A stretch of DNA of 64,000 bases from Clostridium sp. NkU-1 (lineage in GTDB: Bacteria; Bacillota_A; Clostridia; Lachnospirales; Lachnospiraceae). The translations under genes and the position numbers were made by a program. The notes below the pieces were generated by a model, which saw only the letters and a program-made list of their open reading frames with translations, made no database searches and was not told where the DNA came from. The stretch lies in assembly GCA_001312405.1 (NCBI GenBank), contig BBDR01000004.1, positions 248,001-312,000 on the forward strand, in the 5' to 3' direction. The first letter of the stretch is position 1, and each line of letters opens with the position of its first letter. Positions 1-9,194 of this stretch are shown piece after piece.

Positions 1-4
1 ATAA

Positions 5-398
5 GGCTTTTTAGAGGATGCCGTGAAGGGAGTGGCAGCCATCGGTGATTTAAAAGATGGGGATAAAATCCTGATCTCCGAGGGCTGTACCCATCACAGG
101 CAGTGCGATGACATTGGAACCGTAAAGCTTCCCCGCTGGCTTTTGCAGTATACGGGGAAAGAGCTTTTAATGGAGACTTCCTCCGGACGGGAATTTCCGG
201 AAGACTTGTCAGCCTATAAGCTGATCATCCACTGCGGCGGCTGTATGCTTAATGAAAGGGAAATGGAATTCCGCAGGAAGTGTGCGTCGGATGCAGGTGT
301 GCCATTTACTAATTATGGAATTGCTATCGCTTATATGAAGGGCATTTTAAAAAAGGAGCTTAAAAGCGCTTCCTCATTTGGAAGAATTGCTGCATTAA
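5..398 (+). CDS. hydF: [FeFe]-hydrogenase maturation GTPase HydF, C-terminal part
   Basis: About the last 130 residues of HydF, the GTPase scaffold on which the 2Fe subcluster of [FeFe]-hydrogenase is assembled before transfer to the apo-hydrogenase. The 4Fe-4S binding motif is visible: CTHH starting at nt 86 and HCGGC at nt 230-244, matching the family's CxH...HCxxC ligand pattern. The N-terminal GTPase domain lies outside the window. As printed, the frame runs to a stop at 436 with an atypical tail. Removing one A from the six-A run at 349-354 gives a tail ILKRSLKALPHLEELLH and a stop at 396-398, which is how HydF proteins usually end, so I place the true end there. An in-frame TAA at 2-4 is probably a similar error in the following T run. 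A strong terminator follows at 557-601. Confidence 0.9.
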
Positions 399-556
399 AA
401 GTGCCTGGCCTCATTGACTTATGGCTATATTTATGATATGGTAATGATAATCAGATATGGGGGAGTAGTCAGCATGCGTCGGCTAAAACGGCCTTCTATG
501 TATATCAGCATGCAGTTAAATCAACATCCTGAACAGTAATGTTCTGGTTTAATTTG

Positions 557-601
557 AAAAGACAAGACCTGTGTCCTAATTTAGGGCAGGTCTTGTCTTT
601 T
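557..601 (+). terminator. Rho-independent terminator after hydF
   Basis: A perfect 15-bp inverted repeat, AAAAGACAAGACCTG at 557-571 and its complement at 587-601, ends in TTTT. The A-tract on the left arm means it could also work in the other direction. It separates hydF from the decarboxylase genes. Confidence 0.85.
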
Positions 602-659
602 CGTTGTATATGACGGCTTCGCCGATAAAAAGGAGTACCAATACGAAGGGAGATAAAAT

Positions 660-1798
660 ATGAGCTTTTTGTTGTCAGGTCTTACCTCTGTTACCATTCC
701 ACAGTTAATCATGTATCTCGTCGGTTTTTTTGCTGATCTATCTTGCTGTCAAAAAAGGGTACGAGCCGTCGCTCCTTCTTCCCATGGGATTTGGGGCCAT
801 ACTGGTCAACCTGCCCATGTCCGGCGTGATCGATCAGACTCTTCCCGGCATAGGAAATACCCATGGCATTATCCAGTGGCTGTTTGAATCAGGGATCGAA
901 GCCTCGGAAGCGCTGCCTCTTCTCCTGTTTATCGGAATCGGGGCCATGATTGATTTTGGGCCTCTGTTATCCAATCCCATTATGATGCTGTTTGGTGCAG
1001 CAGCCCAGTTTGGTATTTTTTTAACGATTTCCGTGGCTGTTTTGCTCGGGTTCAACCTTTCTGACGCGGCATCCATTGGTATTATCGGTGCTGCCGACGG
1101 CCCTACCTCTATCCTGGTATCCCAGATACTCAAATCAAATTACATCGGACCAATTGCAGTAGCGGCTTATTCCTACATGGCCCTGGTCCCCTTAGTCCAG
1201 CCCTTTGCCATTAAGCTGGTTACCACTAAAAAAAGAACGGCTGATCCGGATGCCTTATAATCCGATGACAGTTTCTAAGAGAATGCGGATCCTGTTTCCT
1301 ATTGCAGTGACCATGATCGCCGGATTTGTAGCTCCTCAGTCTGTTTCTCTGGTAGGCTTTCTGATGTTTGGAAATCTGCTCAGAGAATGCGGCGTGCTGA
1401 CCAGCTTATCAGATGCGGCACAGAATATTCTTGCAAATTTGATTACCCTGCTTTTGGGAATCACTGTTTCGTTCAGCATGAGGGCAGAAGCATTTGTTAC
1501 CTGGCAGACTCTTATTATCCTGGGACTTGGCCTTGTTGCTTTTGTGTTTGACACCATAGGTGGAGTGCTGTTTGCCAAGTTCATCAACCTGTTTAGAAAG
1601 AATAAGATCAATCCCATGATCGGCGCAGCCGGTATTTCCGCTTTCCCCATGTCAGCCCGTGTGGTACAGAAGCTGTCCATCAAGGAAGACCCCACCAATC
1701 ATCTGCTGATGCATGCTATTGGGGCCAATGTTTCCGGGCAGATTGCCTCTGTATTGGCAGGCGGAATTATTTTAAACCTTTTAACCACATTATTATGA
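660..1798 (+). CDS. Na+-translocating decarboxylase beta subunit (OadB/GcdB/MmdB family)
   Basis: Integral membrane subunit that couples decarboxylation of carboxybiotin to Na+ export in oxaloacetate, methylmalonyl-CoA or glutaconyl-CoA decarboxylases. The protein is about 379 residues and hydrophobic throughout. It carries the family-typical GFGAILVNLP near residue 45, IGIGAMIDFGPLL near 100 and GAADGPTSI near 145, which includes the conserved Asp of the Na+ site. ATG at 660 follows an AAGGGAG ribosome site. Two frame breaks: seven T at 725-731 and seven A at 1228-1234, each restored with six. No alpha (carboxyltransferase) or biotin-carrier subunit is nearby, only a small membrane protein downstream, so the substrate cannot be named from context. 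Confidence 0.88.
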
Positions 1799-1847
1799 TC
1801 AGCAGCCATATATGGAATCTCCGCTGCCTGATAGAAAGGAGCCAGCT

Positions 1848-1994
1848 ATGCTTGAAAAATTTCTCCTGTCACTGGATATTATGTGGAAGGGAATGCTTAG
1901 TATATTTGTAGTAATCATCATTATCACACTGCTCATCATAGGGTTTCGGTGGGTTGAAAAAAATCTTTTAGATAAAAAAGATGAAAAAAAGTAA
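1848..1994 (+). CDS. Small membrane protein, likely decarboxylase gamma (OadG-like) subunit
   Basis: A 48-residue protein with one membrane segment (about residues 12-32, rich in I, V and L), then WVEKN and a lysine-rich tail. Size, topology and position directly after the beta subunit fit the OadG/gamma anchor subunit of Na+-pump decarboxylases. ATG at 1848 is chosen because AGAAAGGAG lies 7 bases upstream; an in-frame ATG at 1812 has no such site. Two runs of seven A lie near the end, so the exact C-terminus is uncertain. Confidence 0.6.
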   Translation: MLEKFLLSLDIMWKGMLSIFVVIIIITLLIIGFRWVEKNLLDKKDEKK

Positions 1995-2035
1995 ATTATG
2001 AAATATCATAAAGAAAGGGTTAAGATCACAGAGGA

Positions 2036-2064
2036 TTGACAAACAGTGAAAACTGTATTATGAT
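2036..2064 (+). promoter_or_regulatory. SigA-type promoter of the MATE gene
   Basis: TTGACA at 2036-2041 and TATGAT at 2059-2064 with a 17-base spacer, followed by a leader of about 125 bases before the MATE start codon. Confidence 0.75.
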
Positions 2065-2116
2065 AGCTCTGGTTTTAAATAAATAACCTGTTCTTTGCCA
2101 CCGGGTAAAGAATTTT

Positions 2117-2175
2117 AAGGTGTTCTGAAATATTCCGTTAGGTCGCAGAAGGAATATTTTAAGAACACCTTTTTT
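2117..2175 (+). terminator. Strong hairpin with T-tail in the MATE leader (attenuator candidate)
   Basis: AAGGTGTTCT at 2117-2126 pairs with 2162-2171 and AAATATTCC at 2128-2136 pairs with 2151-2159, followed by six T at 2170-2175. A smaller hairpin (TTCTTT...AAAGAA, about 2091-2112) precedes it. Because a good promoter lies upstream and the MATE gene starts only 22 bases downstream, the hairpin must be bypassed for expression. I see no match to a riboswitch family I know. Confidence 0.7.
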
Positions 2176-2196
2176 ATGTTGAAAGGAGGATATGGG

Positions 2197-3518
2197 ATGG
2201 AACAATCTGTCTTAAAAAAACTACGCCAAATATGTGAGCCTTAATATTCTGGGAATGATCGGGCTTTCCTGCTATATACTGGCAGATACCTTTTTTTGTA
2301 TCAAAGGCACTGGGCGCTACAGGCTTGGCGGCACTGAATTTTTCAATTGGGATTTACAGCCTGATTCATGGTACCGGCTTGATGATCGGTATGGGAGGTG
2401 CCACCCGTTACAGCATTCTGAAATCCCAGAATGAGGGAAAACGGATAAATGCCGTTTTTACCGCCAGTATAAAGCTGGGAATTCTGACAGGAGTGCTGTT
2501 TGCAATCACAGGAGTTCTGGGTTCCGGGCCTCTGGCTGTATTATTGGGAGCGGATGCAGCTACACTGCCTCTGACTAAGGCATATTTAAGCACCATACTC
2601 TGCTTTGCGCCTTTTTTTATCCTGAATAATATCATGCTGGCATTTGTGAGGAATGACAATAATCCTAAGCTGTCGATGATTGCAATGCTGACAGGAAGCC
2701 TTTCCAATATAATTTTGGACTATATATTTATGTTTCCGTTTGGAATGGGGATGTTTGGTGCAGCCTTTGCCACAGGCCTGGCGCCTGTTATCAGTCTTGT
2801 GGTTTTATCTGCCCACTTTATAAAAGGGAAAAGCGGTCTCCGGTGGTTGCAAAGCAGAATTCAGTGGAAGGCTGTCCATGATATCCTTGGTCTTGGCCTG
2901 GCCGCATTTATTACGGAGGTGTCTTCGGCTATTGTCTTGATCACTTTTAATTTAATCATCCTGGAACTGGAGGGAAACCTGGGTGTTGCCTCCTACGGGA
3001 TCGTGGCCAATATAGCACTTGTAGGAATCTCGGCTTTTACAGGAATTGCACAGGGAATACAGCCGCTGGTCAGCAAGGCTTATGGATCAGGGAACGGTAT
3101 TATCATAAAAAAACTGCTTCAATATGCGGTTGTCACCTCCCTGGCAATTGCATCAGCAATTTATTTCCTGGTATTTTTCTGTTCGGATCAAATGATCAAT
3201 GTATTCAACAGTGAGCAGAATGCTGCAATTACACGTCTTGCCAGGGAGGGGCTTAGGATCTACTTTGCCGGATTTTTCTTTGCAGGAATCAATATTATTG
3301 TATGCATGTATTTAAGTGCTGCCGAGCGGGGGATGAATGCCTTTATTATTTCGGTGGCACGGGGCTGTGTTGTCCTTGTTCCCATGGTGCTTATGCTGAG
3401 CCGCATTTGGGGAATGACAGGGGTATGGATGGCATTTGTTATGACGGAAGGTTTGGTAAGTGTTCTTGGCATGATATTAGTGTTTTGGAAAAAGGGGAGT
3501 GATCTTCTCCATTCGTAA
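2197..3518 (+). CDS. MATE-family multidrug/Na+ antiporter
   Basis: Twelve-helix MATE exporter of about 440 residues. The start reads MEQSVLKNYAKYVSLNILGM, and family-like segments GTGLMIGMGGATR and GLAAFITEVSSAIVL are visible at the starts of the two homologous halves. ATG at 2197 is placed by AAGGAGG at 2183-2189. Frame breaks: seven A at 2214-2220 and seven T at 2291-2297, each restored with six. It is transcribed from its own promoter through an attenuator-like leader and ends before the terminator at 3623. Substrate unknown. Confidence 0.85.
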
Positions 3519-3622
3519 TGCAGATATTTGATGGGTCCCTGAAGAAAGCATATGAGCCGGAGATTAGATTGCCGGTATGAAGCGGGGCGCAAAAGGTGAG
3601 TATTATAATCGGAATATAACTG

Positions 3623-3664
3623 AGAGAAACGCTGTTTTGTTTGTTGCGCAGCGTTTCTCTTTAT
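3623..3664 (+). terminator. Terminator after MATE gene
   Basis: Twelve-base perfect inverted repeat AGAGAAACGCTG (3623-3634) / CAGCGTTTCTCT (3649-3660), followed by a T-rich tail. The 230 bases after it (3665-3890) hold no gene I can support. I looked for a cobalamin riboswitch there because a B12 operon follows and found no B12-box sequence. Confidence 0.8.
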
Positions 3665-3891
3665 GTTTTAAGTGCATAGCAAAGCAGATTACACAAGCCG
3701 GTAACCCCAGATACTGGAGTCATCAGTGATTTTCACAGTCAAAATAAGTTCACTGCAATAAGTTTACAAACATTGTTAAGGCGATGATATGGATATAATT
3801 TGTTTCATTAAGATTGGAACTGTTTGGACTATGGGGGTGTAATGGAAATTTTCATATCATAGGAAAACAAAGACAGTACGTTTGAATGGAA

Positions 3892-3920
3892 ATGACATTT
3901 TTCTTATTCTGTGATATGAT
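3892..3920 (+). promoter_or_regulatory. Promoter of the cobalamin operon
   Basis: ATGACA at 3892-3897 and TATGAT at 3915-3920 with a 17-base spacer. The predicted transcript starts near 3927, leaving a short leader (about 45 bases) before cobS, which is too short for a cobalamin riboswitch. Confidence 0.65.
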
Positions 3921-3973
3921 AATTTTATATGCCGGGTGTGCCGCCTGGTTTCAGTATTATGAGGAGGAGTAAT

Positions 3974-4741
3974 ATGAATCTTTTTGGCAGCTTAGTTATT
4001 GCGTTTTCCATGTACTCCCGTATCCCAATGCCCCAGATGGAATGGACAAAGGAGCGGATGAAATATGTCATGTGCTTTTTTCCATTTATCGGAGTGGTCA
4101 TCGGCCTGCTGGAATTTGCAGCCGTTCTCGGCTGCAATGCCCTGGGCTTTCGCTATTTCGGGCAGATACTTCCGGTAGTGATTCCCATCCTGGTTACAGG
4201 AGGCATACATATGGACGGATTTCTGGATGTGGTGGATGCCAGATCTTCTCACGGAGACAGGAAGAAAAAACTTGAGATATTAAAGGATCCCCATACAGGC
4301 GCGTTTGCCATCATTGGCTGCGGTGTTTACCTGGTTCTCTATCTGGCCGCCTTTTTGGAAATGCGTCCGGTCATGATACCGGCTTATTGCCTGACATTTG
4401 TGGTTACAAGGGCCTTAAGCGGACTGTCTGTTGTGACATTTCCCATGGCTAAGGAAAGCGGGCTGGCAGCCTCCTTTTCCGGAGCTGCCCAGAAGAGGGC
4501 AGTGGCCATTACCATGGTTATGTACCTGGCAGCGGCGGGCTGGGGAATCTGGCATCTGGGAGGAATGCTGTCTGCTGCAGTGGGCCTTTCCATTTCTCTT
4601 CTTGTTTATTGGTATTATTATGCCATGGCAAAGCGGGAATTCGGAGGCATCACCGGCGATCTGGCAGGATATTTTCTGCAGATATGTGAACTGGCACTTG
4701 TGGCAGGACTGGCTGTTGTTTCTCATCTGGTATCATTATAA
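3974..4741 (+). CDS. cobS: Adenosylcobinamide-GDP ribazoletransferase (cobalamin synthase)
   Basis: Membrane enzyme joining adenosylcobinamide-GDP to alpha-ribazole in the last step of nucleotide-loop assembly. At 255 residues the length is normal. The N-terminus FSMYSRIPMPQ and the motif GGIHMDGFLDVVDARSS near residue 77 are characteristic; the Asp-rich motif is the metal/diphosphate site. Several hydrophobic helices follow. ATG at 3974 is chosen over 3929 because GAGGAGG sits 7 bases upstream. First gene of the B12 operon. The gene is intact. Confidence 0.95.
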   Translation: MNLFGSLVIAFSMYSRIPMPQMEWTKERMKYVMCFFPFIGVVIGLLEFAAVLGCNALGFRYFGQILPVVIPILVTGGIHMDGFLDVVDARSSHGDRKKKLEILKDPHTGAFAIIGCGVYLVLYLAAFLEMRPVMIPAYCLTFVVTRALSGLSVVTFPMAKESGLAASFSGAAQKRAVAITMVMYLAAAGWGIWHLGGMLSAAVGLSISLLVYWYYYAMAKREFGGITGDLAGYFLQICELALVAGLAVVSHLVSL

Positions 4742-4770
4742 AAGAGCGGAGAGGGAGCACCCTATGAGTA

Positions 4771-4857
4771 AACTTTATGCCCAAAAGCTGGGAAGGAAAG
4801 AGGAAATACCCTGCGGGTATGCCTTTATGCCTAAAAAGCGTGGGCGGGAAAGAGGAT
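4771..4857 (+). repeat. 52-bp intercistronic hairpin repeat, copy A (one partial, one full unit)
   Basis: A 5'-truncated unit (4771-4803) is followed by a full unit containing ACCCTGCGGGTAT and TGCCTaaaaagcgTGGGCG and ending in GGAAAGAGGA, which is the ribosome site for cobU at 4861. The repeat is open in frame with cobU, so automatic start calling may extend cobU to 4777. Confidence 0.85.
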
Positions 4858-4860
4858 AGC

Positions 4861-5379
4861 ATGATATTGATTATAGGCGGAGCATGGCAGGGAAAGCTGG
4901 CCTTTGCCATGGAGCTGGCAAAGAGTGCCGGAAAAATGGCGGAAACCGAAGGGAAAACGTCTTTTAATCCCCTGCCTGTGAGCAGCGTGCCCCGCTTCAC
5001 AGGGCATCAATTGGATATGCAGGAATATCCGCTTGATTCATCAGTAGGCAAAAGTGAGAAAAGTGAAGAGTATGAGATCGCAGAAGGCAGCAGGGACAGC
5101 TTTGAAGCAGCCATGACATGCCGGCTCATCCATGGCCTTCACGAGTATATAAGACGGCTTTTAAAAGAAGGAAAAAGCGTTGATGCTTTTCTTGAGGCGG
5201 TCCAGCAGCAAAATCCCCATGTCATTATTACCTCCAATGAACTGGGCTGCGGCATTGTGCCTCTTGACCCGGAAGACAGGGAATGGAGGGAAGTGTCAGG
5301 AAGGGCATCCGTAAGATTAGCCAGGAATTCCAAGGAAGTTTACCGTATGGTATGCGGAATTGGGACCCGGATTAAATAG
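4861..5379 (+). CDS. cobU: Adenosylcobinamide kinase / adenosylcobinamide-phosphate guanylyltransferase
   Basis: Phosphorylates adenosylcobinamide and then attaches GMP to give the CobS substrate. The protein is 172 residues. The P-loop region GGAWQGKL sits near residue 6, and the C-terminal CobU signature appears as TSNELGCGIVPLDPEDREWR plus ARNSKEVYRMVCGIGTRIK. The residue after the P-loop Lys is Leu rather than Ser/Thr, and the middle is more divergent than in enterobacterial CobU, so kinase competence is less certain. Start ATG 4861 lies just after repeat copy A, which supplies the Shine-Dalgarno sequence. Confidence 0.82.
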   Translation: MILIIGGAWQGKLAFAMELAKSAGKMAETEGKTSFNPLPVSSVPRFTGHQLDMQEYPLDSSVGKSEKSEEYEIAEGSRDSFEAAMTCRLIHGLHEYIRRLLKEGKSVDAFLEAVQQQNPHVIITSNELGCGIVPLDPEDREWREVSGRASVRLARNSKEVYRMVCGIGTRIK

Positions 5380-5402
5380 ACAAAAGGTCAGGGAATGAAA
5401 TA

Positions 5403-6398
5403 ATGATACGACTACATTTAGCAGCAGTGCTGACAGGATGCTTTTTGGATCTGTGCTTTGGCGATCCCCGCTGGCTTTGGCATCCGGTCTGCGGGATTGG
5501 CTCTCTCATAAGCTGGCTGGAAAAAAAGCTCAGGGAAAGGTTCCCCAAGGATGAAATGGGGGAAAGAAGAGCTGGTTTATGGCTGGTGATCCTTGTGCTT
5601 TTTATCACAGGCACCATGTCTGCGGCAATTCTTTGGACTGCTTACTTCCTTTCCCCTTATGCGGGATTTTTCATAGAAAGCGTGATGTGCGGTCAGATGA
5701 TGGCATGGCGTTCCCTGAGGGAAGAAAGCATGAAGGTTTATAAGGCTTTTTCCGGTGGGGATGTGGAAGGAGCCAGGCAGGCCGTATCCATGATCGTGGG
5801 CCGGGATACAAAAGGCTTGTCTGAAGAAGGAATTACAAAGGCGGCAGTGGAAACCGTGGCGGAAAATACCTCCGATGGAATCGTGGCTCCTCTGCTTTTC
5901 ATGGCTCTTTTTGGAGGAGTGGGAGTGTTTTTATACAAAGCAGTAAACACCATGGATTCCATGGTGGGCTATAAAAATGAACGGTATCTCTGGTTCGGAC
6001 GGGCAGCGGCCAGGCTTGATGATATCTGTAATTTCATACCGGCCCGCCTGTCTGCGGCGCTTATGATAGGAGCAGGATATGTGTGCCAGTTTATTTACGG
6101 TATGAGAAAGAAAGAAAACCCATACAGCGGCAGGAATGGCCTCATAATATTTAAAAGGGACCGCTTTAATCACAAAAGCCCTAATTCAGCCCAGACGGAA
6201 GCAGTTTGCGCAGGGGCGCTGCAGATCCAGCTGGCAGGAGATGCCTATTATTTTGGAAAGCTGTATGAAAAGCCCACCATTGGAGATCCTGTAAGACCGG
6301 TGGAATACAAGGATATCCCCAGGGCCAATCATCTTATGACGGTAACTTATGTGTTGGGGCTGATTCCTGTATGTTTGCTGTTCCTTTTGACTTTTTAA
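5403..6398 (+). CDS. cbiB: Adenosylcobinamide-phosphate synthase CbiB
   Basis: Membrane enzyme that attaches (R)-1-amino-2-propanol (or its phosphate) to adenosylcobyric acid. The protein is 331 residues. Family motifs visible: DLCFGDPRWLWHPVCGIG near residue 16, VSMIVGRDT near 130, AVETVAENTSDGIVAPL near 150, NTMDSMVGYKNERY near 185, and a conserved N-rich segment SPNSAQTEAVCAGAL near 262. Intact. It includes a true seven-A run at 5521-5527 that is in frame, showing that not every seven-A run is an error. Confidence 0.95.
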   Translation: MIRLHLAAVLTGCFLDLCFGDPRWLWHPVCGIGSLISWLEKKLRERFPKDEMGERRAGLWLVILVLFITGTMSAAILWTAYFLSPYAGFFIESVMCGQMMAWRSLREESMKVYKAFSGGDVEGARQAVSMIVGRDTKGLSEEGITKAAVETVAENTSDGIVAPLLFMALFGGVGVFLYKAVNTMDSMVGYKNERYLWFGRAAARLDDICNFIPARLSAALMIGAGYVCQFIYGMRKKENPYSGRNGLIIFKRDRFNHKSPNSAQTEAVCAGALQIQLAGDAYYFGKLYEKPTIGDPVRPVEYKDIPRANHLMTVTYVLGLIPVCLLFLLTF

Positions 6399-6429
6399 GA
6401 CAATCATATTTTAACTGGAGAAAAATAAT

Positions 6430-7519
6430 ATGGAATACCAGCATGGCGGAGATATTTATACCAATAATGTTACAATAGACTATTCAGCCAACATAAATCC
6501 CCTGGGACTTCCCCGTGGGGTAAAAGAGGCTCTTTATAAAGCAGCCGACAGCTGTTCCTGTTACCCGGACAGCAGGTCCATGAGGCTTCGTAAGGAACTT
6601 GCAAGGTTTCACGGCGTTTCGGCAGAGAACATCATCTGCGGAAACGGGGCTGCGGATTTGATCTTTCAGATTGTACAGGCATTAAAGCCGAAAAATGCTT
6701 TGCTGATCGCCCCCTCATTTCTGGAATATGAACAGGCCCTTAAGGCATCTTCCTGCAATATTTTGTATTTTAGCTTAAAGGAGGAAAACGGGTTTCGGCT
6801 ACATGAAAAGGAACTGATAGGCTGGCTGGAAAAAAAGCAGGACCAATGTCCAAATGATGTTTTTATGCAATCCCAATAATCCCACCGGCTTTGCGGCGGA
6901 AAAGGAAGCTATGGCGGCAATTCTTAAATATTCCAGGGACCGGGGAATCTTTTGCATGGTAGATGAATGCTTTAATGAATTCCTGAAGGAGCCGGACCGG
7001 TATTCAGTCCTTGATTTAATAGGCCGCAGCGGCTATGAAAACGTATTCCTTTTAAAGGCATTTACAAAACTGTATGCCATGGCCGGGCTGCGATTGGGCT
7101 ATGGGATATGCACAGGAAAAGAGGTTCTGGAACAGATGAATCTCATTCGGCAGCCCTGGAGCGTTTCAAGCCTTGCCCAGGCGGCAGGAGAGGCGGCCCT
7201 TATGGAGACAGAATACGTAGAGGAAACAAGGCAGATGATTGCCTGCGAACGGGAGTATTTAAAAACAGCCCTTTCTTCCCTTGGTTTTCAGGTTTTTGAT
7301 TCCATGGCTAATTATATTTTTTTCAGGGATTTGAGGCCAGAGGCCCTTACCCGGGAAAAGCTGCTTTATAAGCAGCTTCTGGACCGGAAAGTCCTGATAC
7401 GTTCCTGCTCCAATTACAGAGGGCTTGATGATGCCTATTACCGGATCTGTGTCAAGCAGCGGGAGGAAAATGAAGAATTTCTTTCCATATTGAAATCCAT
7501 AGTGACAGAAGGGAAATAA
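6430..7519 (+). CDS. cobD: L-threonine-O-3-phosphate decarboxylase (CobD, class I aminotransferase fold)
   Basis: PLP enzyme making (R)-1-amino-2-propanol phosphate, the linker added by CbiB. Visible: N-terminal HGGDIYTNNVTIDYSANINP, the PLP-binding FLCNPNNPTG near residue 145, VDECFNEF, and the Schiff-base Lys in AFTKLYAMAGLRLGYG (nt 7060-7107). Length about 362, normal. One break at seven A, 6830-6836; six As give EKSRTNVQMMFLCNPNNPTG. It overlaps no neighbour; cbiP starts 4 bases later. Confidence 0.9.
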
Positions 7520-7523
7520 CCAA

Positions 7524-9062
7524 ATGGCAAAGACGATCATGATACAGGGAACCATGTCCAATGCAGGAAAAAGTCTGATTGCAGCCGCTTATGCCGGATA
7601 TTCAAACAGGATGGCTACCGGGTGGCACCTTTTAAATCCCAGAACATGGCCTTAAATTCCTATATTACAGAAGAGGGGCTGGAAATGGGAAGGGCCCAGG
7701 CGGTCCAGGCGGAGGCGGCAGGAGTAAAGCCGGAGGCAGCCATGAACCCAATCCTGTTAAAGCCGACCAATGACATCGGATCCCAGGTAATTGTAAACGG
7801 CATATCCATTGGAAATATGCCTGCAAGGGAGTATTTTGCATACAAAAAAAAGCTGGTGCCGGAAGTTGAACGGGCATTTCATAAGCTTTCAGAGGAATAC
7901 GATATCATCGTCATAGAAGGAGCCGGAAGTCCGGCGGAGATTAATTTAAAGCAGGATGATATCGTAAATATGGGAATGGCAAAAATGGCGGAGGCCCCGG
8001 TGCTTCTGGTGGGAGATATTGACCGGGGAGGTGTGTTTGCACAGCTTTACGGAACCGTAATGCTTTTGGAACCAGATGAAAGAGCCTTGATCAAAGGCCT
8101 GATCGTCAATAAATTCCGTGGGGATAAATCCATTCTGGAACCAGGGCTGGACATGATTGAAAAACAGCTTTCCATCCCGGTTGCCGGTGTGGTCCCATAT
8201 ATGGATGTGGAGCTGGAAGAGGAGGACAGCCTTGGAAACCACTTGGCAGGAACGGTTAGAACGGACCGGACCGCAGTGGAAATCGCCGTGATCCGGATGC
8301 CCAGAATTTCCAATTTCACGGATTTTCAGGTTTTCTCTACCATACCCTGGGTATGCCTGCGCTATGTGGACCGTGTTTCTGATCTGGGAAATCCGGACCT
8401 TGTCATTCTGCCTGGCAGTAAAAATACGATTGGAGATCTGCTTTGGATGCGGGAAAGCGGCCTGGAGGCGGCAATCCTTAAGCTTCAGGCAAGGGAAGTC
8501 CCTGTATTTGGAATCTGCGGGGGTTTTCAGATGCTTGGAGAAAGTATCTCCGATCCCTTCCAGGTGGAATCGGAAGCAGCTGCCATGCCGGTGCGTGGCA
8601 TGGGACTTTTACCGGTCCGCACCGTGTTTGGAAAGGAAAAGACCAGAACAAGAGTGGCAGGCTCCTGCACCAGCGTAGGCGGAATTTTTGAGGAACTGTC
8701 AGGCATGGAGGTGGAAGGTTATGAAATCCACATGGGAGAAACCACCAGATCCGTGCCGCCTCTTTCCTATGTCATGGAATCCCAGTCAGGCTCCCATTTG
8801 GCAAAAATGGACGGATGCCAGAGGGGAAATGTGTACGGCACCTATATCCATGGCTTCTTTGATAAAGAAGGGATTGCAATGACCATTACAGAAGCTTTGG
8901 CAAAAAAAGAAAGGCCTGGCCATGGAGCCGGATGGCGGTTTTAACTACCAGGAATACAAGGAAGAGCAATATGAACGGCTGGCCGCTCAATTAAGGAACA
9001 GCCTTGACATGGAAAGGATCTATGGGATAATGTTCACGAAAGCAATGAGCAGTGTGAAATAG
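7524..9062 (+). CDS. cbiP: Cobyric acid synthase (CbiP/CobQ)
   Basis: Glutamine- and ATP-dependent amidase converting adenosylcobyrinic acid a,c-diamide to cobyric acid. The N-terminal dethiobiotin-synthetase-like domain begins [17 protein letters not shown] (P-loop) with [12 protein letters not shown]. The C-terminal glutamine amidotransferase domain has nucleophile Cys in [11 protein letters not shown] (about nt 8510) and His in [10 protein letters not shown]. Total about 512 residues, as expected. Breaks: one T missing near 7590 (restores [11 protein letters not shown]) and one A extra in 8902-8908. The last ten residues ([10 protein letters not shown]) are encoded by the left part of a repeat that starts at 9035, so the natural C-terminus has been replaced by repeat sequence. 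Confidence 0.92.
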
Positions 9063-9168
9063 GGCAGGAGAAGATTTTCGTTGTGCTTGCACAAAAGAAA
9101 ATCTTGTCATGACCTATTTCATAGGACGAATGCCCGTGAGCTGGCAAAACCGCAGGTTTTGCCAGCTC
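9035..9168 (+). repeat. Repeat family 2 (GCAATGAGCAG family), copy 1, with nested hairpins
   Basis: Begins CACGAAAGCAATGAGCAGTG (9035-9054) and closes CGAATGCCCGTG (9127-9138), matching the reverse complement of 20246-20287. Between them lies an insert with nested inverted repeats: TGAAATAGG 9055-9063 with 9113-9121, and AAGATTTTC 9071-9079 with 9097-9105. A further perfect hairpin GAGCTGGCAAAAC (9138-9150) / 9156-9168 follows. It occupies the cbiP-cbiC gap and overlaps the end of cbiP. Confidence 0.7.
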
Positions 9169-9194
9169 CACTGCAGACTTATGAGGAGAATTCA

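Noticed and set aside
439..457. Fur-box-like TAATGATAATC sequence after hydF
   Set aside because: Only about 13 of 19 positions match the consensus, it lies inside the hydF downstream region before a terminator, and it controls no obvious promoter.
834..1133. Long minus-strand open frames opposite many genes
   Set aside because: They mirror the coding frames of recognised plus-strand genes, lack ribosome sites and encode no recognisable family.
3665..3973. Possible cobalamin riboswitch before the B12 operon
   Set aside because: No B12-box or related conserved core is present, and the predicted start at about 3927 leaves only about 45 bases of leader.
6854..7519. Second half of cobD as a separate aminotransferase gene
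   Set aside because: It continues the first half exactly after removing one A at 6830-6836 and has no ribosome site of its own.
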